Of a stretch of DNA of 5,215 bases, positions 1 through 5,215 are shown piece by piece (positions within the stretch are counted from its first letter, which is position 1; every line of letters starts with the position of its first letter). Source of the DNA: Flavobacterium sp. (GTDB lineage: Bacteria > Bacteroidota > Bacteroidia > Flavobacteriales > Flavobacteriaceae); the NCBI GenBank assembly GCA_012032075.1, contig JAAURU010000282.1:1-5215 (forward strand). Direction: 5' to 3'. The position numbers were made by a program, and so were the translations under genes. The notes beneath the pieces are model-generated. The model had not been told where the DNA came from. It did not search any database and saw nothing but the letters and a program-made list of their open reading frames with translations.

Positions 1-1
1 C

Positions 2-536
2 AGGTATATGGTTTTAAAAGCCGAACCCGGCAAACTGATGGCTGCCGAAGGGGAGTTAAAAATATCTGGAAGAAGATTGCACCCGATGAACCTACAGCTG
101 TTTCGTTTCAAAGCGAGGTATTTGATGCTTTTGTGCGAAACAGTAAGGCGAATAACATGATTATGTTTTTTGTGGCAGGTGTTTCTATATTCTTGGCCGC
201 TATGGGATTGTATGGGTTGGTTTCCTACAACCTGACCAGACGGTTGAAAGAGTTTAGTGTGCGAAAAGTCTTTGGAGCCAGCGTGGTTACAATTTTCCGA
301 TTAATGACCCGCGATTATGTCTTTGTAGTTTTAATCGCCTTTGCGATTGGCGCCCCTTTTGGCGCGTTGATGATGAATCAATTACTCAACGCTATTTATC
401 CCACCCCTATACCAGTAGACTACTCACCTTATATTATTTCGGTTATTCTAATGATTAGTGTTGTGGGTGCTACAGTACTTTCACAGTTCAGGCGCGTGAC
501 GCATGAAACCCAACCGAAACACTGAGGGCGGAGTAG
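2..536 (+). CDS. ABC transporter permease, MacB/FtsX type, C-terminal part, two frameshifts
   Basis: This is the last part of an inner-membrane permease of the MacB/FtsX family, which with an ATPase partner exports or extracts substrates; the substrate cannot be told. The gene begins outside the window. Frame 2 gives a periplasmic-domain stretch (RYMVLKAEPGKLMAAEGEL) up to about base 58, then frame 1 continues with NIWKKIAPDEP. One A missing from the run at 58-62 (five A, six needed) explains the switch. Three membrane segments follow (about 160-240, 310-390 and 425-480) with the family motif EFSVRKVFGAS between the first two. The frame as written stops at 525, but one extra A at 506-508 gives the typical family ending NPTETLRAE and a TAG at 534-536. 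G+C is about 45%, well above the right side of the window. The family assignment is firm; whether the gene is truly broken is not. Confidence 0.85.
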
Positions 537-813
537 CTCTTGTCTTTTTCTTTGAAGGCCGAATAACGCTTCTCGTTTCGTTTCCATTCCCAACGCCTGT
601 AGAAGAACATGACGATCGAAATAAGCAGGAAATTCAAAATGACATTATCGATTCTAAAGGAATAATTACCCTTACCGAATGCGAGTAAATAAGCGACTTC
701 CTTGAAAATGCAGAACAGAGCCCCAAACACTACTGCTCGTTTAAAGCGTAAATATTAACGCCATCGGATCTTGCACTTTCCCAATATTTTAAAAACCTGT
801 CATCGGGGATCAT
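488..813 (-). CDS. Small conserved-looking membrane protein, one frameshift
   Basis: The ATG at 813 overlaps the TGA of the upstream dehydrogenase gene as ATGA, which suggests translational coupling. The first 27 codons (MIPDDRFLKYWESARSDGVN, then IYALNEQ) end at a TAG at 732-730. Adding one base to the T run at 740-742 instead joins them to the downstream open frame as ...YALKRAVVFGALFCIFKEVAY, giving a 108-residue product. It has a charged N-terminal head, two hydrophobic segments (roughly residues 26-40 and 52-66), then FYRRWEWKRNEKRYS, an inside-positive flank. Small two-helix proteins of this shape, with a W-x-x-NE-x-x-Y tail, are common beside Bacteroidota metabolic genes, but I cannot name the family. 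The 3' end overlaps the converging permease gene by about 49 bases, and the exact C-terminus is uncertain because the permease frameshift site lies in the overlap. If the gene is not frameshifted, a GTG at 730 could start an 80-residue version. Confidence 0.5.
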
Positions 814-1700
814 TTCCGAAATCTTGTTGATACAATTAAATCCTTATTTCCTTTTATGTACTGATAAAATCCATTGCCACTCTTCACACCTTTATGTCCC
901 GCTTGCACCATATTCACAAGCAGTGGACAAGGCGCATATTTTGGATTTCCAAAACCGGCATGCAATACATTGAGAATGGAGAGACAAACATCCAGTCCAA
1001 TGAAATCGGCTAGTTGCAATGGACCCATAGGGTGAGCCATTCCTAATTTCATAACGGTATCGATTTCCTCAACTCCGGCAACACCTTCATAAAGTGAGTA
1101 AACAGCTTCATTGATCATGGGCATAAGAATACGATTCGCCACGAAGCCAGGATAATCATTTACCTCTACGGGTGTCTTTTGAAGTTTTTTGGATACATCC
1201 ATAACGGTAGTCGTGACTTCATCACTCGTGCTGTATCCGCGAATTACCTCCACAAGCCTCATCACCGGCACAGGATTCATAAAATGCATTCCTATGACTC
1301 TTTCAGGATGAACCACTTGTGCTGCAATTTGAGTGATTGAAATTGAGGAAGTATTAGTAGCTAAAATAACATTATGGTCGCAAATGTCACTTAATTGCTT
1401 GAAAATTTTTAGTTTTAAATCTACATTTTCTGTGGCAGCTTCGACTACTAAATCGCAACCTACAATACCATCTTTTACATCAGTATAGGTTATTATGTTA
1501 CTAATAGTTTTTATTTTATCCGCTTCTGTGATAGTTCCTTTGGCAACCATTCTTTCTAGGTTATTTGCTATAGTTAGCATTCCTTTTTCAATGGCTTTTT
1601 CTGAAATATCTATTAATTTAACTGTAAATCCAGATTGTGCAAAAGTATGAGCGATTCCGTTTCCCATTGTTCCTGCTCCTATAACTGCTATTTGTTTCAT
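810..1700 (-). CDS. 3-hydroxybutyryl-CoA dehydrogenase (3-hydroxyacyl-CoA dehydrogenase family)
   Basis: This enzyme interconverts acetoacetyl-CoA and 3-hydroxybutyryl-CoA with NAD(P)H in the cytoplasm, in short-chain acyl-CoA metabolism. The 296-residue frame is uninterrupted and of normal family length. Its N-terminal Rossmann fold carries GAGTMG at residues 8-13 and the acidic D31 ending the second strand. The active-site set is present: S119 in NTSS, H139 in GMHFMNP, E151 and N189 in PGFVANR. The C-terminal dimerisation domain includes MGPLQLADFIGLDVC and ends with GFYQY. The ATG lies 3 bases after the stop of the upstream 116-residue gene, and the TGA overlaps the next ATG, so it sits inside a tight operon. 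No Shine-Dalgarno sequence is visible, as usual for Bacteroidota. Oddly, the first 127 codons are about 32% G+C and the last 170 about 44%, so the gene may be a mosaic. The symbol hbd or paaH could apply, but orthology is not settled. Confidence 0.93.
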   Translation of the reverse strand: MKQIAVIGAGTMGNGIAHTFAQSGFTVKLIDISEKAIEKGMLTIANNLERMVAKGTITEADKIKTISNIITYTDVKDGIVGCDLVVEAATENVDLKLKIFKQLSDICDHNVILATNTSSISITQIAAQVVHPERVIGMHFMNPVPVMRLVEVIRGYSTSDEVTTTVMDVSKKLQKTPVEVNDYPGFVANRILMPMINEAVYSLYEGVAGVEEIDTVMKLGMAHPMGPLQLADFIGLDVCLSILNVLHAGFGNPKYAPCPLLVNMVQAGHKGVKSGNGFYQYIKGNKDLIVSTRFRK

Positions 1701-1703
1701 TTT

Positions 1704-2054
1704 TTAATTGAGTTTTGTTTTATTATAGATTTCTAAAACTGTATAAATTAATTTTTCATCATGTAAGTTGATAAATGTATGTTTGTTAACTTTAGAGTAA
1801 GTTTTTCCACCGCTAGATTTTTTTATATCACCTTTTTCAGTAAAATAATCTAATATCATTTGAATTATAGTTTCATCTAATTTTTCTTTTGCATTAGAAA
1901 ATTTATTATAATGGTCATAAAAATCTTGAATATTATCAAAATGACAATTCGGAGCATTTCCACACCTTAATATATTATCAATTTCTTCTAAATTTTTATA
2001 TTCAATTTTATTCTTATATAATTTCACAACTAATTCTATTTGTTTCTCATCCAT
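1704..2054 (-). CDS. Unrecognised 116-residue protein coupled to yhcG
   Basis: I do not recognise this protein. The chosen ATG at 2054 (MDEKQIELVVKLYKNK) overlaps the last 8 bases of the frame-corrected yhcG gene; an in-frame ATG at 2066 would add MIKR and overlap by 20. The stop is 3 bases before the dehydrogenase ATG, so translation of all three genes is probably linked. The product is soluble, rich in K, N, I and Y, and appears mostly helical, with no signal peptide or membrane segment. It contains a C-x5-C-x-H cluster (CGNAPNCHF, about residues 31-39), a helical stretch ending EKLDETIIQMILDYF, and a basic S/G-rich linker (KKSSGGKTYSK) before the last helix. G+C is very low. The pairing suggests a partner or accessory of the nuclease, but that is inference from position only. 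Confidence 0.65.
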   Translation of the reverse strand: MDEKQIELVVKLYKNKIEYKNLEEIDNILRCGNAPNCHFDNIQDFYDHYNKFSNAKEKLDETIIQMILDYFTEKGDIKKSSGGKTYSKVNKHTFINLHDEKLIYTVLEIYNKTKLN

Positions 2055-3056
2055 ACGTTTTATCATTTGTGTTTTCTATTTCTTTTCTAATTTCTTCCAA
2101 AAGTTGTTCTTCAGTAGGAAGTATTAATTTATATTGGCTTGCTAAAATTGTTTTGTTATTTTCTGGTAATGAAAATTTTACAACTGCGTTATTTTTATCG
2201 GCACAAAGTAAGATTCCGATAGTTGGTTTTCAAATTCTAGTTTTTCAACTCTGTCAAAATAATTAACATACATTTGAAGTTGTCCTAAATCTTCATGAGT
2301 TAATTTATTAATTTAATTTCAAAGTAAGACGAAACATTGTAATATTCTATTATAGAAAACTAAGTCAACAAAAAACTCAATCTCCTTCTAAATGTATTCT
2401 TTTTGACGTGCGACAAATGAAAAACCATTGCCAAGTTCTAATAAGAAGTCTTGTAAATGAGTTATTATAGCTTGCTCTAAATCTTTTTCATAATAAGCCG
2501 ATTCTCTTTTTAATCCTAAAAATTCAAGAATCATAGGGTCTTTTATAATTTCATTAGGATTGCTAGGTATTATTTCGTTTCTTGCAACAGCTAAAACACT
2601 TTCTTTGTCATTACTTAATAACAATCGTTCAAAAAGCTGACTGTTAATTTGTCTTTCCATTTGACGAACAGACCAGTTGTTTTTTACAGTTTCTGCTATG
2701 TAATACTCTCTTTGGTCTTCGTTATCAATACGTAATAGTATTTTGTAATGTGTCCAACTCAATTGCGAACGCAGTGAGTTCGCAATTGGGAAAGTCCTAA
2801 AAAATTGTCGCATTAATTCTAATTGCCTTGCAGAAAATCCACTTCCAAATTCGGGTTGTAGTTGCTCTGAAAGATACTTAATTAGATACTCACCATAATT
2901 TGCTCTTTCTTTTCCATCTTGTTCTTCATTGAAAATACGTTCTCCTATGTGCCAATATAAAACCGTTCGTTGAAAATCTACTGAACGAATCGCAGTTTCT
3001 CTTGCAGAAGCAATGAGATTTTTAATTTCAAGTATAAAATTTGTATTGGCTAACAT
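2047..3056 (-). pseudogene. yhcG: DUF1016/YhcG-family PD-(D/E)xK nuclease, five clustered indels
   Basis: YhcG-family proteins join an N-terminal DUF1016 helical domain to a C-terminal PD-(D/E)xK nuclease domain; they are widespread, often accessory, and their exact role is poorly known. The first 222 codons are open (from MLANTNFILEIKNLI) and carry the family segments RTVLYWHIGERI, FGSGFSARQLELMRQFF, LSWTHYKILLRI and NGFSFVARQK. The frame then meets a TAG at 2390-2388. Five one-base changes rebuild the rest: a missing T at 2400-2404, an extra A at 2379-2380, an extra A at 2321-2323, a missing T at 2312-2314 and a missing G at 2225-2226 (+ strand). The repaired product is about 336 residues, normal for the family, and contains FFVDLVFYNR, EIKINKLTHEDLGQLQMYV and PTIGILLCADKN. 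The nuclease signature would be D231, E246 and K248. It ends with ENTNDKTYG inside the start of the next gene. Either sequencing error or real decay fits. Confidence 0.85.
2760..2788. repeat. Perfect 11-bp inverted repeat inside yhcG
   Basis: The arms CAATTGCGAAC (2760-2770) and GTTCGCAATTG (2778-2788) are exact reverse complements separated by a 7-base loop, GCAGTGA. The element lies in frame within the yhcG coding region and encodes part of PIANSLRSQLSW, just before the conserved LSWTHY segment. Its arms are richer in G+C than the surrounding sequence. It could fold as a hairpin in DNA or mRNA, or be a copy of a dispersed palindromic repeat. Confidence 0.8.
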
Positions 3057-3059
3057 TTA

Positions 3060-3102
3060 TTTTAAATGATATAAAATTGTGCTATTATGATTTTTAAATG
3101 AT
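3060..3102. repeat. 11-bp direct repeat upstream of yhcG
   Basis: TTTTAAATGAT occurs at 3060-3070 and again at 3092-3102, 32 bases apart start to start, immediately upstream of the yhcG start codon. The spacing is about three helical turns, which would suit a dimeric regulator. In such AT-rich DNA a chance repeat is also possible. Confidence 0.35.
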
Positions 3103-3161
3103 GAAACACTTTCTACATAATAAAAGTAAGAGTAGAGAAGCAAAAAAAATAAATAAATTAC

Positions 3162-3354
3162 TCAGATGAAAAGTTTAAATCTATCTAAATTAATTTTTAA
3201 TAAAAATAAAAACGTACTAATTATAATAGTTATGAAGCCAACAAAAAACATTGCATCAGTAACAAAATTTTTTACAGAAAGTAATGAAACTAAAAGTATA
3301 TAAATTATTAATACTTATGATGTTATTAATTATATTGCTTTTTGTTTTATCCAT
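3162..3354 (-). CDS. Possible small two-helix membrane protein, one frameshift
   Basis: The TAG of the oxidoreductase (3357-3355) is followed with no gap by an ATG at 3354, giving MDKTKSNIINNII. That frame then drifts and stops after 32 codons. A one-base loss or two-base gain near 3315-3316 joins it to an adjacent open frame: VLIIYILLVSLLSVKNFVTD, then AMFFVGFITIIISTFLFLLK, ending NLDRFKLFI with a TGA at 3164-3162. The result would be about 63-64 residues: a short charged head and two hydrophobic segments separated by a polar turn. The abutting start codon argues for a real coupled gene. Against it, AT-rich DNA readily produces hydrophobic frames by chance, and a 45-codon frame is open on the other strand over the same bases. 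I cannot assign a family. Confidence 0.35.
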
Positions 3355-4322
3355 CTATTTTCTTTCCATTGATTCAATAATCATATAAGCAACACGTAAT
3401 GCTTCCGTTCCATCTTCCAGTGTTACAATAGGAGTAGAGTTGTTATTGATAGCATCTGCAAAAGTTTCTAATTCTTCTAAAATAGCATTATTTGTATCTA
3501 CTTGTGGATTGTCAAAATAGATTTGTTTTTTTACACCTTCAGCATTTTGTAAAATCATGTCAAAATCACCAGGAACTTCTGGAGCATCTTTCATTTTTAC
3601 TACTTCACAAATCTTTTCTAAATAGTCAACTGAGATGTAAGCATCCTTCTGAAAGAAACGCGATTTACGCATATTTTTCATCGAAATACGACTGGAAGTA
3701 ATATTAGCCACACAACCATTTTCAAATTCAATCCTTGCATTAGCAATATCAGGAGAATCTGAAATAACAGCTACACCACTAGCATTTACTGATTTTACTT
3801 TCGATTTTACCACACTTAAAATAGCATCAATATCATGAATCATTAAGTCTAGCACAACTGGAACATCAGTTCCTCTTGGATTGAATTCCGCTAAGCGATG
3901 CGTTTCAATAAACATCGGATTTTCAATTTTATCTTTCACCGCTTTAAAAGCAGGATTAAATCGTTCTACATGACCTACTTGTCCTTTTACATTGTGTTTT
4001 TTTGCCAAAGCTATAATTTCTTCTGCTTCTTTAACCGTATTTGATATTGGTTTTTCTAAAAAACATGTTTTCCAGACTGAATCGCTTCAAAAGCACAATC
4101 GTAATGGGAAAGAGTAGGAGTAACAATATCAATTACATCAACTGCTTGTATTAATGCTGAAATAGAATTGAAGTTTTTGTAACCAAATTCTTTTGTTATT
4201 TTAGTGGCATTTTCTTCGAAAGGATCGAAAAAACCAACTAGTTCATATTTTGAAGATTGATTGAGTAATCGTAAATGTATTTTTCCTAAATGACCAGCAC
4301 CTAGAACACCAACTTTTAACAT
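3355..4322 (-). CDS. Gfo/Idh/MocA family NAD(P)-dependent oxidoreductase, one frameshift
   Basis: The family oxidises or reduces sugars and related compounds in the cytoplasm with NAD(P); the substrate here is unknown. The N-terminal Rossmann half runs 4322-4056 with GAGHLG at residues 8-13, FFDPF ending the second strand, and IVTPTLSHYDCAFEAIQSGKHVF. It stops at a TAG caused by one base missing from the A run at 4058-4063 (six, seven needed). Restoring it gives KHVFLEKPISNTVKEAEEI, recovering the EKP motif at about residues 90-92, and then the open frame 4008-3355 (AKKHNVKGQVGHVERFNPAF onward). That C-terminal half contains LDLMIHDIDAIL, with the H-D pair expected at the active site. Repaired length is about 322 residues, normal for the family. 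The ATG at 4322 has a promoter-like box 16 bases upstream and is divergent from pcm. Without repair, ATG 4008 would start a meaningless fragment. Confidence 0.9.
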
Positions 4323-4338
4323 AATAAAGTATTTTCAA

Positions 4339-4346
4339 CAAAAATA
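4339..4346 (-). promoter_or_regulatory. Probable -7 promoter box for the oxidoreductase operon
   Basis: Read on the minus strand, TATTTTTG matches the Bacteroidota -7 consensus TANNTTTG and ends 16 bases before the oxidoreductase ATG. No TTTG or TTG box is seen 19-21 bases upstream of it, so only half of the promoter is supported. Confidence 0.45.
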
Positions 4347-4411
4347 CATATTTGTTTGTAGTTTTTTGGATTGTAAGAAGTATTTTTTTGTCTCGAAACT
4401 TAGAGATTGTA

Positions 4412-4443
4412 TTTGTTTATTGCATTTTTTACTGCTATTTTTG
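4412..4443 (+). promoter_or_regulatory. Probable Bacteroidota-type promoter for pcm
   Basis: TTTG at 4412-4415 and TATTTTTG at 4436-4443 are separated by 20 bases, matching the -33 TTTG / -7 TANNTTTG promoter of the Bacteroidota major sigma factor. The -7 box ends 21 bases before the TTG at 4465. A transcript starting here could not use the in-frame TTG at 4366, which supports the shorter pcm start. Confidence 0.6.
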
Positions 4444-4464
4444 CCAAAACTAATAGCCTATAAA

Positions 4465-5106
4465 TTGAAAGATACATCAAAACATCAAGGACTTAGAAAT
4501 CAACTTGCTAAAGTATTAGAAGAAAAAGGTATTAGTGATAAAAATGTGCTAGATGCCATTAAAAAAATTCCACGTCATTTATTCTTAAATTCAAGTTTTG
4601 AAGATTTTGCTTATCAAGACAAGGCTTTTCCTATAGGAGCTGGACAAACTATTTCACAGCCTTATACAGTTGCATTTCAAAGTCAATTATTAGAGGTGAT
4701 GAAAGATCATAAAGTTCTAGAAATTGGAACTGGAAGTGGTTACCAAACCGCTGTTTTATGTTTAATTGGTGCCAAAGTATATTCAGTAGAAAGGCAGAAT
4801 GAACTTTTTAAAACCACTTCTTTATTATTACCAAAATTAGGCATAAGACCGAAGCATCTTTCTTTTGGTGATGGTTACAAAGGTTTGCCTCAATATGCTC
4901 CTTTTGATAGTATTATTGTAACTGCTGGAGCTCCTTTTATTCCACAACCTTTAATGGCTCAATTGAAAATAGGAGGTAAATTGGTTATTCCATTAGGTGA
5001 AGAAAACCAAATTATGACTATGTTAATTCGTAAAAATGAATCACAGTTTGAGAAACATGAGTTTGGAGAATTTCGTTTTGTCCCACTTTTAGAAGATAAA
5101 AATTAA
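4465..5106 (+). CDS. pcm: Protein-L-isoaspartate O-methyltransferase
   Basis: Pcm methylates isoaspartyl residues in aged proteins with S-adenosylmethionine, starting their repair to aspartate; it is a soluble enzyme. From the TTG at 4465 (LKDTSKHQGLRNQL) the product is 213 residues, the usual length. The substrate-loop signature AFPIGAGQTISQPYTVA is at about 54-70, SAM motif I VLEIGTGSGYQT at 84-95, VYSVER with its acidic residue at 105-110, IIVTAGAPFIPQPL at 150-163, and GGKLVIPLGE at 170-179. The frame is open back to a TTG at 4366, which would add a hydrophobic 33-residue leader, but a good promoter lies inside that extension and homologs, as I recall them, begin MKDT at exactly this point. 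A TTG start is therefore the best choice; a miscalled ATG is possible. It is divergent from the oxidoreductase gene, and there is no visible indel. Confidence 0.93.
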   Translation: MKDTSKHQGLRNQLAKVLEEKGISDKNVLDAIKKIPRHLFLNSSFEDFAYQDKAFPIGAGQTISQPYTVAFQSQLLEVMKDHKVLEIGTGSGYQTAVLCLIGAKVYSVERQNELFKTTSLLLPKLGIRPKHLSFGDGYKGLPQYAPFDSIIVTAGAPFIPQPLMAQLKIGGKLVIPLGEENQIMTMLIRKNESQFEKHEFGEFRFVPLLEDKN

Positions 5107-5134
5107 AATTATTATACATTAACCTACTTTTTTT

Positions 5135-5215
5135 ATGAAAAAAAAATTACTTTTCCTTTTATTATTCTTTTCAATTTTTTCTTTTTCTCAAGTATGATTA
5201 TTCTGAAGTATTTAA
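5135..5215 (+). CDS. N-terminus of a secreted protein, partial, probably frameshifted
   Basis: Twenty-eight bases after pcm, ATGAAAAAAAAATTAC begins a textbook Sec signal peptide: MKKK, a hydrophobic core LLFLLLFFSIFSFS, then Q. As written the frame stops at a TGA at 5195-5197 after 20 codons. In another frame the following bases read KYDYSEVF, open to the window edge, so an indel near 5189-5192 probably hides a longer exported protein. The family cannot be told from so few residues. No terminator separates it from pcm. Confidence 0.45.

Noticed and set aside
503..688. 61-codon + strand open frame after the permease
   Set aside because: It is antisense to the small membrane protein gene, has a non-protein-like composition, and its start lies inside the permease tail.
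2069..2266. 65-codon + strand open frame
   Set aside because: It is the shadow of the nuclease domain of yhcG, whose motifs are clear on the minus strand after repair.
1690..3075. Target-site duplication flanking the yhcG cassette
   Set aside because: The ends share only AT-rich similarity (CATTTTTTAA and CATTTATTTTAA), which is no better than chance here.
3166..3303. 45-codon + strand frame starting MKSLNLSKLIF
   Set aside because: Low-complexity K/N/I composition with no coupling to a neighbour; the minus-strand alternative abuts a stop codon and looks more like a protein.
3492..3701. 69-codon + strand open frame
   Set aside because: It lies wholly antisense to well-conserved oxidoreductase sequence.
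4366..4464. N-terminal hydrophobic leader making Pcm an exported protein
   Set aside because: A promoter lies within it, and the expected family N-terminus begins at 4465.
1..5215. tRNA, rRNA, CRISPR array, insertion sequence or rho-independent terminator
   Set aside because: No tRNA-like folds, spaced repeats, transposase motifs, terminal inverted repeats or stem-plus-T-run structures were found on either strand.

Overview
The window looks like Bacteroidota DNA, and the right three quarters fits an AT-rich member of the Flavobacteriia such as Flavobacterium. Evidence: Bacteroidota-type promoter elements (a TANNTTTG -7 box, with a TTTG box 20 bases upstream in one case), no Shine-Dalgarno sequences, and a protein-isoaspartate methyltransferase that matches the flavobacterial form as I remember it (recall, not a search). 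The left quarter has a different base composition. By hand count bases 1-300 and 841-1320 are about 44-45% G+C, while 1321-1680 is about 32% and the rest looks similarly AT-rich. The switch falls inside one intact gene, the 3-hydroxybutyryl-CoA dehydrogenase gene. The window may therefore be chimeric, either by recombination or by assembly.

Layout. On the + strand, 2-536 is the 3' end of a MacB/FtsX-type ABC transporter permease. Converging on it is a minus-strand run, listed here in transcription order from right to left: a Gfo/Idh/MacA-like (Gfo/Idh/MocA) oxidoreductase (4322-3355); a possible small membrane protein whose ATG abuts the oxidoreductase stop (3354-3162); a DUF1016/YhcG PD-(D/E)xK nuclease gene (3056-2047); an unrecognised 116-residue protein overlapping it by 8 bases (2054-1704); 3-hydroxybutyryl-CoA dehydrogenase starting 3 bases after that (1700-810); and a small membrane protein overlapping its stop as ATGA (813-488). 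Divergent from the oxidoreductase, on the + strand, are pcm (4465-5106, probable TTG start) and the first codons of a secreted protein (5135 to the window end).

Reading frames. Several genes are interrupted by one-base length changes, nearly all in short homopolymer runs: two in the permease, one in the left small membrane protein, five within 180 bases of yhcG, one in the oxidoreductase, probably one in the 3' small membrane protein, and probably one in the last gene. Undoing each change restores family motifs, such as the EKP motif of the oxidoreductase, the D...ExK nuclease site and the canonical permease C-terminus. Uncorrected sequencing error is the simplest explanation for most of them, although the yhcG cluster could be true decay.

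How the genes relate. The dehydrogenase acts in short-chain acyl-CoA metabolism and Pcm repairs isoaspartyl residues in aged proteins; the oxidoreductase substrate is unknown. The yhcG gene and its overlapping partner look like accessory cargo lodged in an otherwise housekeeping minus-strand operon. This pair is the most likely place for something undescribed, but nothing in the sequence alone demonstrates a new system.
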